DNA from: Ustulina deusta
Lineage: Eukaryota; Ascomycota; Sordariomycetes; Xylariales; Xylariaceae
Direction: 5' to 3'
DNA: 64,000 nucleotides
NCBI GenBank assembly: GCA_023159155.1
Contig: JAJNNX010000006.1
Span: forward strand, 682,001 to 746,000
Made by a program: the position numbers and the translations under genes. Shown piece after piece: positions 26,242 to 37,285 of this stretch. Positions within the stretch are counted from its first letter, which is position 1. The number at the start of each line of letters is the position of its first letter. The notes beneath the pieces are model-generated. The model searched no databases. It was not told the DNA's origin and saw only the letters and a list, made by a program, of their open reading frames with translations.

Positions 26242-26774
26242 AAGCCAGGCTAGGATTATAGCATTCGGGTGTTGTTATGGAGTTGTATGGTACTGTGGTT
26301 GAACCTTGTAACATATACATTTCAATGCGATGGTTGACAAGACTGCCAGCGCAGCGTGAGCGACGTGTGGATCGGATGTCCGTCATATGGCAAGATATGT
26401 GTGCGTTTATAGCCATCTTCCGAATGGGACCGAGTCCGCATGCAATTTCCAACCAAAACAGATCCGTGATGGGATGTTTGGAGACAGAACGTCAGCTTTC
26501 GTTAAAGTGTCAACAACGCCATCAGGCGATAAGCCGAATATAAGATCAGTTGACATGTGGATAAGACAGATCGCAAGAGCGCTTTTGGGATGTCGGGCTT
26601 CTGTAAGCGCTATCTTTGGTGTGGTCAGAAGTAAACAGTGGAAGTGCAAGTGACGATACGTTGGCCAGGAGGGTTGCTTGTGATGTGGGACTCCCTATCA
26701 ATGCACAGCGACGAAGTGCCCCTACTGTAATCACCCAGCATGAAATATCCCAACGAAACTAGCCTCTCCTCTCG
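26242..26774. other. Convergent 3' intergenic region
   Basis: Lies between the 3' ends of the dioxygenase (+) and the CCDC97-like gene (minus). Overlapping short ORFs only, nothing recognised. Confidence 0.5.
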
Positions 26775-27635
26775 TCAGAAGTCCTGCACGCCTGTCTCAC
26801 CCATCAGCGGCCTCTCAACACTCTTCTTTCCCTCCCCATTTGGTCCCGTCTCGTCATCGTAATCGTAATCGCTTTCACCGAACCAGCCGGGCTCCTCGTT
26901 ATCAAACCACGTGTCTTCCTGCTCCCTCCGTTCAAGCGCATCATACTCATCATCCTCGTCAATGGTGGGATAATCGAAATCCTCGTCACCGCCAGCGACG
27001 AACCGGAGTCGAAGGAATTCGTCCCAGCGCATGCGGCCTTCTTCCGCGGTCTGTGGGGCAGACCGCTTCTCGAGATCGTGTGCCTCTAGCGCTTCCAGTT
27101 CCTCCCAGTTCATCTCCGCTTCCGTCTCCGGCACCGAATTCGGGTCAGGCGTCCCGGGCGATGACACCGAACGAGATAGTCGAGAAATACGACTATCCGT
27201 AGGCTCTGCCGTTGGCGCTAAACTTTCACTCGCAGGGCTTCCACTCACCCTAGGATCGGCCCCGCATCTCGTGTTGTTAGCCAGCTTCGAGAGCCGCGCC
27301 TCGCCCCTCAACAGATCGACCTCGAGCACGCGCCCAAACCCCTTGGCGCGACCTTCCTTCTCGCGCTCCTCATGAGACTGAAAGCGCCTTATCAAGGCAT
27401 CGTAGAGCGCCGGGTCTGCAAGCTCGTGTTCAAGCGAACGGAAGTACGACGGGTGACGGGATAGCCACTCGCGCCGGCGATTGCGCACTCGGATCTGAGC
27501 TGCGTGCGCGGGAGTTTTGGGCGGCCGTGGCTGAGGCCTCTCATAGGGGGGCGAGGATAAAGATTCTAGAGGAGATGCATATGAATTGCTCGGGTCTAGA
27601 TATGATGCCTCGCGTGAGTTTATAAGAGGTGCCAT
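26775..27635 (-). CDS. CCDC97-like / DUF2052 family protein
   Basis: Single exon, 286 residues from the ATG at 27635, which sits in a strong fungal start context (CACCATGGC). An in-frame ATG at 27734 would add 33 residues that look like leader sequence. Seen: a basic RRREWLSRHPSYF block, then HELADPALYDALIRRFQ and the family core GRAKGFGRVLEVDLLRGEARL, a variable Ser-rich middle, then MRWDEFLRLRFVAGGDEDFDY, a strongly acidic stretch with WFDNEEPGWFGE, and the terminal TGVQDF. This matches the coiled-coil domain-containing 97 (DUF2052) architecture. The human relative associates with the U2 snRNP SF3B complex; a nuclear splicing-related role here is inference. Confidence 0.88.
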   Translation of the reverse strand: MAPLINSREASYLDPSNSYASPLESLSSPPYERPQPRPPKTPAHAAQIRVRNRRREWLSRHPSYFRSLEHELADPALYDALIRRFQSHEEREKEGRAKGFGRVLEVDLLRGEARLSKLANNTRCGADPRVSGSPASESLAPTAEPTDSRISRLSRSVSSPGTPDPNSVPETEAEMNWEELEALEAHDLEKRSAPQTAEEGRMRWDEFLRLRFVAGGDEDFDYPTIDEDDEYDALERREQEDTWFDNEEPGWFGESDYDYDDETGPNGEGKKSVERPLMGETGVQDF

Positions 27636-29047
27636 GGTGCCCAGGACGTTTGAGAGCGAAGCGATGAGGGATGGGACAACGAGGTGAAAGTGGCCAATGG
27701 TCTCTTCTGTAGACTGTAAATCACAAAATTCCAAGACTATTCACCAACATCGAGCGTGGCAGAAAGGATCCGACTAAGCCGTGATTGAAGACAAGAGGAA
27801 TGAGCTGGTCGTCAGACATCAAATGCTGGGGCGAATTTGGGGCGAATTAGGAGTCCGGTCGGTACTGTAAATGTACATCGGGCTGCGGAGACAAATGGAG
27901 ACAAGAATGTTAGCCCTGCCTGAGGTATCGAGATAGATACTGACTTAGGCTCTGGACTAAACAACTAGGCCATGTAGTATGACAGTCTCATCTGCTGTCT
28001 CGAATATAGGTATAGTAAACATCTATCAAATACCCTAGTAAGTTAGATAGCGTGCCGATTTTCCTCAGCATACATACCACCTGCTCGTCTGTTGTTGTGT
28101 TCAACTGTGATACTTTATGCACAGGTACCATGTGTACAGCGGCTCAAAAAAGGTCCCATCTACGCTTTTCTGGCCGAAATATCTTTTTATACAGAGTACA
28201 TACAATTTCGGCCCTAATTCATAAGTAAAAAATACAGAAATAATATTTCTAAAAGGCAAACTATTTCTGAATATAATATAATCGTTACAATTTATTTAGT
28301 TCTAAAACTTATCATATATAACACTTTATATGCTGAAGGGTTTTAAACCTAAACGAAAAACGGACGGGACTTTTTTCGGGTAACTGTATTATCCTTCCAA
28401 GGTTGACGCAAAGCAGCCATTTATAGCGTGTACCCTGGTAGTAGTGGCGCGAAACAGCACTAATAAAATGTTCGTATTGGAGAGCATCTCCTATCTCATG
28501 GGTAACTAAGTATGTATCGAGGTATAGGTACCTACCCACTAAAACGTACTGCTGCAGAAGGAACGCGTAAAAGGAGTAGCCATTCAATTCAAGTTGGAAA
28601 CTTACAACAATAGAACTTGGAAGGCTCTCTCTTCTTTCAAAGACCATGGATATCAGGCATTTCACAACTCCAAGAAACCGTCCAACTGTCACAGTCGCGT
28701 TTGAGGTTGGATCTACAAAGCTCTTAGGACATTGAGACGGGCTTGGCGACGTTTGCCCTTTCACTCGACCTTTCTACAACAAACCATCACCGTCAATGCA
28801 AGGACTGCTTTCAAGGCCTTTTGTCGCTTGCTTCTCATGTGTTTCCCATATAAAATCACCGACTCTGTCAGCCCATCATGAGGGACGGGTCCGATCGACG
28901 AGCACAACCCAAAAGATAGCGCGAGGTGCAAGTCTAACTTCTGATTCATTCTGATTAGAGTCAACCTCATTTGCCCTTGCGAGCCACTTGCAGAGTGCAC
29001 AAACTAAAAACATCAGTAAACCAGCAAAAGGGAAACTTACGTCTAGG
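27636..29047. other. Divergent intergenic region, nothing recognised
   Basis: Region between the divergent CCDC97-like (minus) and DUF2293 (plus) genes. It is A+T-rich around 28180-28330. No supported ORF; presumably both promoters. Confidence 0.5.
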
Positions 29048-30233
29048 ATGCGTACGAAAAGGGTACCACAGGCTATCCCAGTTACAGTCTCTCAGCACCG
29101 CATGACGCTTCGGAGCAGGACACACGACTCGGTGCACGGCCGAGATAGTGCTGTCCGTAGCAATGCAATGACGACGCAGCGTCCACACGCAAGCACATCT
29201 GCACTTCTGGCTTTCTCGACGACCGAGCCTGTTGTTCGTGCTACGTCACCTATGCCTCCCGGATACAGTTTCGTCCCTAAGGGTGATCCTTATTTAACTC
29301 GGAACTGTCGGCGCCACTCACAGCAATCACACCAGGTCGTCTATGCTGTTGTAAATGATGAGAAGAAGCAGATTGGGATTCGAGTTCCCCGGTCCATTCA
29401 TGCAGCAGTCTCGAAATCAGAGAGGGCCACACGGATGGATCGACAACAGATAGTCAGGAAACGGGATGAGAGCATAGAAAAGAGCCTTAGAGAAGCCAGT
29501 GAGTAATGGAGATAGCCAGCTTTTCCCGGTTCTAACCATAGTCGAGGGATTTGGCTCTTTCTTTTTTTGTCGTGTCTGATCTTCCCAGCCACCGTACCCC
29601 CCTCCTTTTTTTTTCTCCTTGTGTTCGTCTTGAGTCAACCCGCTAAATCTTAATACTGCAGTCCTCAAGCTTTTCCCGCGCCTCCCTCATGAAGAGCTCA
29701 GCATGATTATTCGTCGTGCGACAGCGAAGCGAAGGGGCCGCGTAGGGCGCACTGGGACGATAGAAACCGCAGAAAAAGCTCGTCTAGCCGTCCAAGCCCA
29801 CATACGCCATACCAAAACGAACTACGAGGGCCTATTGAAGAACGGAACTAGCCGCGAAGGCGCAAGGGCTATGACGTCTCAGAGAACCTTCGATTTATTA
29901 AGGGAATGGGGCCTGGCATCTAAGAAAAGACAGATCGCTAAGAAGTCTCATCAGAAAATTGGAGATAAAATAGCTTCCCTGAAGAAGCGTGCATCCCCAA
30001 ATGTCATAACGAAAACCCCTAAACAAGAGGCACCCATTATGGCAGAAATCCCGGATATGTCGCAGCAGGAGGAGAAGGCGGCGATTGTGAGCCCAGGCAA
30101 AGCCCCTCCGTCTCTGTCCGCCCCGGCCTCACTCAACGCCGCTACGAGGCACCAGAAGGTACGAGAGCGCCAGCGTCATAAAAGACAACGACGAGCCGAA
30201 GGACGCCCAGCAATGCGGAGCAGTTCAAGATGA
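29048..30233 (+). CDS. DUF2293 domain protein
   Basis: Two exons (29048-29498, 29662-30233) give 340 residues. Start is the first ATG (MRTKRVPQ) after an in-frame stretch without one. The N-terminus is basic and low-complexity, followed by the conserved PPGYSFVPKGDPYLTRNCR segment (about 71-89) and a VVYAVVND strand with IRVPRSIHAAV. The DUF2293 core crosses the intron: SIEKSLREAILKLFPRLPHEELSMIIRRATAKRRGRVGRTGTI and LAVQAHIRHTKTNYEGLL. The intron runs from GTGAGT to GCAG and joins in phase as EA-ILKLFP. The C-terminus is rich in Lys/Arg, consistent with a nuclear or nucleic-acid-associated protein, but the family's function is not established. Confidence 0.9.
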
Positions 30234-31620
30234 CGTCGACACCAGGTTGACTTGGAAGAAATGCTGTGACACAATATACGACAAGTGCAGGCACATCTGA
30301 GCAAGCTTGGAGCTGGAATCCAGGTGGCGGGAACAGCAGATAGTCGAATCCCAAGACAAATAGCTCGGTTCGGCATCGATCACATAGCACAGCATCATGA
30401 AGATGCGAAAGACAAAAGAAAACAGGCAAAAGTACACGCTCCGATGACAATTTTACCATGAAGGGTAGAAGGGGGTCGAGTAGGGTTTAATGTAAGGTTG
30501 AGGAAGATGTCGGGTTCCAATGACGAAACCAGCTTTAGGTCTAGTACATAGGTACATGTACTTGTCCTACTAGTTTTGCAATGCGCTCCTCCCCAAAACG
30601 AGATAGGAGAGAAACGGAAGAAAGAATCAGGGCCCATGTAAATCTACGTTCACGCCTTGTGTTATATAATACCTTGAACCTTGTCTAGAAACTACCTAGT
30701 TACCTATCCCAACACATCGATACCTCTTTCCGACCAAGTAGGAAGGACACTGCCATGAGTCAGAAATAAGCAATCATGCAAGGAAAGAGGAGCTGTTAAG
30801 CATGAAAGGAACATAGCCTAAATGTCAGGGATTGGCTACAGAGTGAAGATGAGTCACAGGTAGGTTAATGCAGGGTAGAGGTGTATAGGCAAGGGCTCAA
30901 TATTCTTGATTCGTGAGCCCTGGAACTAGGGCTTGTAGAATGTAATTATGACTAATCTTTTAAGGTGCCAATGGTTCTTTGATCTCTTAGAAGCTTCGCA
31001 GGAATAAGACCGAAATACTATCGAGGTCCGAGATTTAGTTCAGTACTTATATCTCTCACAACACTGTCACTTCACCTCTTGCATTTGAACCAGGACCAAG
31101 TGGCCGCGCTAGGTTGAGATTGACATTGTATGGCGTCATAGAAAAAGGGGATTTCGCGTCTCTGGTTTCATATGCCCTCCGAGATTCACAATAATGTAGT
31201 AGGTTACATTGTTTGCAAGACCATATTCTAGTTAAATTTCGAATTGCCTCGGGTTATGTGCACGCTGGCAGTCGACATTTAACAGAGCTATTATATAATA
31301 ACGTTTGTGTTGCTATCTCCCAATAGAGTAGAGCCCGATTATGACTTCGGAGAGGTAGGTGTATTATAAAATTAGGATTCTCAAGGTCTTTATTACAAAA
31401 TCTAGAGAATTTCATGGGATACATCTAAATAATGTGCGACCAAATATAGATTTTATATCTATATAAACTATTAAGCGCGTGCTACTTCTCTTGCTTCTTG
31501 GGTAAGGAGTCACCACTACAACAACGAGACTTATATATACAACTATGACTTGTCCACGAAGGTGTTTTAGAGACTCTCTCACAACCATAGGTGTCTCTCA
31601 CAGACAAGACGTACAGAGGT

Positions 31621-31647
31621 CCTGACATCTTGAGACTTCATGTCAGG
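31621..31647. repeat. Inverted repeat (8-bp stem, 11-nt loop)
   Basis: CCTGACAT pairs with ATGTCAGG around an 11-nt loop. The right arm with its preceding ACTTC recurs at 31839-31859. Confidence 0.7.
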
Positions 31648-31838
31648 GGGGCTAGTCCTAGGGTGAATAGATGACTCTTCGGCACTCAGGCAGTAGGTAG
31701 GTCACAGTTAAGGCTCAATAAAGTTACCAATTGATCCCTGAACCATCCCAAATATCTTAAGGGGGTCATCTATATATATGCGTGTATATATACGGAATTC
31801 TACTAATTCTACTTCCGTAGGGTAAATGGGGTATAGTC

Positions 31839-31859
31839 ACCTGACACTTCATGTCAGGT
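31839..31859. repeat. Inverted repeat (8-bp stem, 5-nt loop), related to the one at 31621
   Basis: ACCTGACA pairs with TGTCAGGT around CTTCA. It shares ACTTCATGTCAGG with the upstream hairpin. Confidence 0.7.
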
Positions 31860-33808
31860 TTCTCAGCGCGAATCTGTGCATGGTGTTACTTTAGAAGCCC
31901 CCTCCTAACGGCCGATAGAAGAATAGATTTATACGTACAGTAGGCTTATTCCTACAGTCCAACTTCTACCTATGTTTCCTGACCTTATGCCATGCTTCAC
32001 CAGCCTCCAACCGCCTATGTCCAATCAACCCAACCAGGCCCTCTTTTCTTTTAGGAGTCCGTCAATTACGGTCTAACTCACAATAAAACCATCTACTAGA
32101 CGGAGAAGTAGCAGCTGGAACCTGTTTGATTATATCAAGTAGCCAAGGAATTGCTCTGACTACGGGAACCTTGGCCGGGGATGTTGACCGCCGGTTCAAT
32201 AACACTGGTTAACAACAGTAGACGGAATTTCCTACATATTCTACACATGATAGGCCTCTCTATCGACATCAATTAGCAGCAAGGTCAGAGCCCACGTCAG
32301 TCTTAGGGCTGGACATGTGGTTAAAAAAACAAACAAGGAGAGACAAGATCCACCTTGTCTAAAATACATGAAAATTTCCGTCCGTATGGTCACTCCCAGG
32401 CGGCTTTCCACAAAGACAATAACAGCGAGAGACAGCAGGAAGAGAAGACACAACGCAGCCATCACTCCAGTTAAGCAAACAACTGCAATATGGCAAGCGA
32501 AGGGCCACAAAACACGCCTCGTCAACATCTCGGTACATGAGTGAACAACGACCGCTTGCACATGAGTCACAGACACGTACAATCTATAAAAGAGTGGTTA
32601 TTCACACCAAGCATTTTGTTTAATTGCCTTCACATGATTATATAATTGACATTTAATAGAGCGGTCCTAGAATGATGAAAAGGTATCTGTAAGAAGCAGT
32701 CGATCTTTACACCAGAAATATTCAGCAAAGATTCAAAGCCACTCCGTTAGAGCAGTCGATATAGAAGTAAGAATTGAACTCATTCGCGCGCCTTTTACAA
32801 AGAAAACAAGCTCTCAACATTTCACATATATAGCTAAAAGGCCAAGCAACCGGACAACCCACCTGAGGGCGCTCCAAACAACATGAATACCTATCCCGAG
32901 TTCCCCTCCCCCCCAAAATAGCGACTTATCACTCAATAATAAACATCGTCTAGTGTAGTTTACAAGTGACGAATACCACGACTCGAATGCTGTCCCGGAG
33001 TTTCCACTTCTTCCGTGTCCGTAGAATGCCCCCAACCCCCGGACAGTTCGGGTGTCATCTTCAATGCCCGATCGGAATCTGATCTCACCGGTCCAATATT
33101 GAACCGCTTCTAAGATCGTCATAATCTGACCAGACAGGATTGCTTTCTTTACTAATGCGATGATTTCCCTGATCATGGGGCATGGTTTCATTAGCTTTCT
33201 TGCGGCGATAAGCCGAGTTCATGCATAGTATACATCGGACTTTAGGCAAGTCATTCATTCATTCACTCAGGTTCTGTACCCAGGCGAATAATATTTCCGA
33301 CGAGGGCCGACTTGATTACCACATCTGAAAAGCGGGCCAGAGACTTGAGTCAGACAGCCAGCCAATTGCGTGACTCGGGATCATGGTTCGAAATTTACCA
33401 AGATGGAGCAATAACCAGAGTACGGGAGGTGCGAATGGGCCATACCCAAGGGACCTTGAACCTGTCCGAACCGCCGACTCTCGGGCGCAGAATGGTTCCC
33501 GTTTTGGAAATAGTCTCATGGGGACTATCTTACGCGATAGGTCATGAAATGCGACCCATTGGATCTTATACTAGTCTGTCTAGCTACCGAGCTCATATCC
33601 TTCGGGTTATATTGCGGGGGTCCTTTTGAGACGTACGATAGGTAGTCTAGATATCTAATGTATATAAGATAGATCCTCCCTCAAAGCTAACGGGCTACAT
33701 TATTGCCATGTTAGAGGACAATCTAGACTCGATATCTTTACAGTCATTCCTAAGCTAAAGACGATCAAGTCAATCCGAAAGACCAAAACGTTGATACCTA
33801 TCCTGAAA

Positions 33809-34654
33809 ATGCCGATCCTCGAAATTGCTCAACCGAAACTCAAGAGAGACCCAGCGCTCATCCAAGAACTCAGGGAAAAGGTTGTGCCGGGGCTGCTCGT
33901 AAGTCTGGCAAAGGCGGGTGCCGTAAATGCACTGGTCGGATTTTTCGAGACGGAGAATGGCCGGGACGTGAAGGAAGAGTGGCGACAGATTCTCGTTTTC
34001 GGTTCGTAGTTCCCTCCATTTTCTTCGGCCTCTCCCCCCTCTTCATCTTCGTACGGTATCTCACTAGAATGCAGAGTGGCCCGCCGTCCAGAATTTCAAA
34101 GACTTTGTCGCCTCAGCCGGCTACCTTGAGTTCGGGGGCAAGATGAAGCAGAGATACGCCGATGGGCCAGCCGAGCTGAAACTCTTCGAGGTCGGCGATG
34201 GCGTGTCTTCGTTATTCGGCTCTGACACCGTCCTCGAGTATCTCGTCATCAAGCCCAAGGATGCTTCGGAGGCGAGTGTGCAGAATGTCCTGCAGCAATT
34301 ACAATCGAGACTTCCCCAGTTCGGTACCGCGAAGGTGGTGGTCGGGGGTAGTTCAAATCTAGAGACTCGGGAGATTGCCCTTGTGGGCTTGTACGCAAGT
34401 GATGCTGTAAGTTTTGAAGCTGCAAATACCCGGTCCCGCATATATTCCATCACCCCGACCATAATTTTGGAGGGGAAGAGAGGGAGGAGGGTGCTGTTGC
34501 GTAGGCTGAACACATTCACTGACAGTATGATGCGCAGGAACTTGATACCGCGAAAGCGTCAACAGCTCGACAGCAGCTTCTGGCTGATATCGTGAACACA
34601 GCCGATGTGACGAGCCTAGTTGCACATGTCCAGAGAGTTCTCCCTCTCCCTTAG
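33809..34654 (+). CDS. Small ABM / stress-response alpha-beta-barrel-like protein
   Basis: Three exons (33809-34001, 34075-34406, 34538-34654) give exactly 213 residues. First ATG taken (MPILEIAQPKLKRDP). The sequence looks like two ferredoxin-like (dimeric alpha-beta barrel) halves: the first with an N-terminal strand PILEIAQPKLK, a helix DPALIQELREKVVPGLL and a GRDVKEEWRQILVFEWPAVQNFKDFVAS segment, the second after LFEVGDGVSSLFGSDTVLEYLVIKPKD. The E-W-P-S/A-V-x-x-F/Y-K-D-F signature resembles fungal antibiotic-biosynthesis-monooxygenase-like proteins. No signal peptide or membrane segment. Catalytic activity is unproven; such folds include haem-degrading and polyketide-tailoring enzymes as well as non-enzymes. 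Splice sites were chosen by phase (VF-EWP). Confidence 0.72.
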
Positions 34655-35222
34655 AAGTAGTTGGTGCTTCAATCTATATAGGCCGAGGATGGCGAAGAAG
34701 GGCATATATGTTCCAATGTAAAACATACAAGGTGACCTCTCCGCTCAGGCTTTCATGTACTATAAATAAGTTTGGGGTTATTAAGAGAGGTGAAATATAT
34801 AAAAAAGCCTATACCTCCCAAATTGAAGCCCGACAAGGGCCTAGACCATCGGGGGTTTCTCCTGTGGTTTCTGAATATAATAATACTACCTATCTGCGAC
34901 CAATGCCATAAATGCATCTTCTCCTGTCGCGTATGGTCTATCTAGAACAGATTGGCATTAGCTTCGGTTGGCGTCTCATAGCACGAAATTGACGGACATT
35001 CGTAACTTACCGGCTTCAAACCGGCACGACATGACAGCAGGCCTTGACCTTGACAGATCCCCTTGTTCCACAGTTTTGAGGTATATCTCTAGCCCTCGTT
35101 CTCATTCTAAAATCGCTAGGAGGAAAAACGAAGAGCGGAGATTTCGGCTTCACAACTGTGATTACCTCTTTCCGTATTAATCAGGTCGCAATTGAACCCG
35201 GCTCGGTAGACAGCAGCAGATT
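34655..35222. other. Convergent intergenic region
   Basis: Between the 3' ends of the alpha-beta-barrel gene (+) and the CENP-O gene (minus). Only short ORFs, nothing recognised. Confidence 0.5.
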
Positions 35223-36199
35223 TCAGTGACTCTCGAGACGCCTGGTGACCTCCTCAACCCGAACAGCTCCGCCGAGGAATTGCCGTACCGTTTCACGGTC
35301 TTGTCCGTTGTTCCCTTGCACAACCATTTTCACAATCTCTCCATCGTCATTCACAACCAGACGACCGGAGCGTCCGTCGCGCCACTGGATGCTAATTTGT
35401 CTCGCTTCAGCGTCCGCAGCGCTGATATCGATAACATCTGTCTCCGATTCCTGGTCTGAAGTTTTCTTAGAGCCCAAGCCCGCTGCCTTCCTCATATCTC
35501 CAATCACCGCGGCGCGGTTGTGATAGCGGACCAGCTCCCTTCGCAGAGCGCGAGCAAAGCGCGATAGATCCTGCTTCTTGGGAATGTCGTCGTCGTCCTT
35601 GGCGGCAGGCAGAGGCAGATGTCGAGCGGCCAAGCCTGATAGTGGTATGCAGGGGGGCACAGTATGGCGATGGACACGGAGATAGCGGCGGTTCGCGTAG
35701 GGTCGGTTCAGCATGACATAATAGGGTCGGACGAACTTGGCTTTGGACATGATTTCGAAACGAAGGCCGAGGACGTTCCCACCGTCGACGGCGTTAGGAT
35801 CGGGATCGCTGACCTTGAACGTCGTGATGGTGGCGCACGCGCGGTATAGACATTGCTGTTTGTGGGCGCTTTGCTCTTGGAATCGCGCAAGGAGCTTCTT
35901 CTTGACGGCGTCGCTGGTTCTTGGCCGCTGGTCGCCGGTTGTCTGCGATTGGATGATCTGGCGCGTCGAATCTGCTGTCATCAATGTTGCTGTTTGCAGC
36001 TTGACGTCGTTCTTTAACGATTCGACTGAATGTTGCGATGTCAGTACACTGTCGCGAAGCGCAAAAGTAAACAAAACCACCCCAAACAAGCGAACAAACG
36101 AGTGTTGGATCCCATACCTTGTGCCCTTAACTTCGCAATCTCGTCGTGCAATCTGTCTGCTACGGACAGCTCTGGGGACATGGATACTCGAGCCTCCAT
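35223..36199 (-). CDS. MCM21: Inner kinetochore protein CENP-O / Mcm21 family
   Basis: Subunit of the constitutive centromere-associated network (COMA complex with Ctf19, Okp1 and Ame1 relatives) that links centromeric chromatin to the outer kinetochore. Two exons (36118-36199, 35223-36025) give 294 residues. The N-terminus forms a coiled coil (ADRLHDEIAKLRAQ joined to VESLKNDVKLQTATLM). The diagnostic core follows: LGLRFEIMSKAKFVRPYYVMLNR, LRVHRHTVPPCIPLSGLA and RFARALRRELVRYHNR. The C-terminal RWD-like part ends GAVRVEEVTRRLESH. The intron is GTATGG..TTCAG with a TACTGAC branch. Start at MEARVSM; the frame extends upstream only through a GTG. Confidence 0.92.
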
Positions 36200-37285
36200 G
36201 TTGATTCTCGGAAGTTGATGTAAAATAAGTGTAAGTGGTGTATCAGGTACCGTGGACACGGATGGGAGAAGACCAGTACCTGTGGAATGGTACGCGACGA
36301 TACCCAGATCTGGGGTAGCTTCCCGGAATTGCCAGGCGACCGGAAGTCGGTCGAGTTAACTCAAGATAGGCCGATTGGCCCCCTGGCTCGGTCCCGGTCC
36401 ATCAAGATTGTGGGGTTCTGGATCTCTCACATACCTACCTACCTCTCGTGTACATTGTCCTGGCTCGCACAATCCGCCTCGGTGCTGATTACAGGGGTCC
36501 GATAGCCGACAAGGTACTGCTATCCATCCATTCTGCACACATGATAGGTCGCCAGGGTTGGGTTAGCTACAGATACCTAAGTACCTATCTAGTAGTCTTC
36601 AAAGATACCTGCCTGGATGTAGGTAGTACTTATGGGACACTAGAGAGAACACTTTTCGGTTTCTCGTTGGGTTGGGGAAAGAGTTTACACCAGGCAAATT
36701 CCTTGTCTGGCATCATGGCCTGAAGGGATTTCTCGCGACCTATACTAATTATTTTCAGCCCTTCCCTGCCCTATCTACAGGCCAGACCCCTCGCTCTCTG
36801 CCTACCTACTGGGGTGTTTTTTCTACACGGTGCTGCCGTCCATTCGTTCCAACATCCACATCCAATCCACATCGCCACGCACAGGCAAACGAGTCGCGAA
36901 AGGCCACTTTGTCTTCTGTATTCTTCTTTCCATAGAAGATATACCACAGGCTAGCAATTGTTATTCCAAGATATTGCATCCTATCGTTCTCGTGACTTCG
37001 GTGACATTCTAGCCTCCAGTAACATTCGCTCGTCTTCGGAATACTCTCGTTCCCGTCTACACGAGCGGCGCAGGCGGTTTTCATACACGTTCCTGACTTC
37101 TGGACCATAATCCCTACCCGTCTTCTATTTTCAGGTACTTTAGTAAGACTCAGCTTTCGATAGCGCTTGGCGATCTAGACCTTCCTCCACTGCCAGCTGC
37201 GGAATTATCTAAGCCAGCGCAGCGCCGACCTTCCTGTCGACCCTTCATTCGCCCCTTCGCCCCTTCGCCGTTCCTACAGATACGA
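36200..37285. other. Divergent intergenic region with TACCTA-type motifs
   Basis: Promoter region shared by the CENP-O gene (minus) and the transporter (plus). Contains repeated CTACCTACCT and TACCTAAGTACCTA motifs (36430-36620) and C/T-rich stretches before the ATG at 37286. No ORF supported. Confidence 0.5.

Larger units (their letters stand above)
30234..33808. other. Long intergenic region with two similar hairpins
   Basis: About 3.6 kb without a recognised gene. It contains two related palindromes (31621-31647 and 31839-31859) and a TATATA run near 31770-31795. A 125-codon minus-strand ORF (32814-33191) starts MKPCPMIREIIALVKK and is hydrophobic at its end; I do not recognise it. Confidence 0.45.

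Noticed and set aside
32814..33191. 125-codon minus-strand ORF with a hydrophobic C-terminus
   Set aside because: ATG-initiated and long for chance, but no motif, no leader features and no family resemblance.
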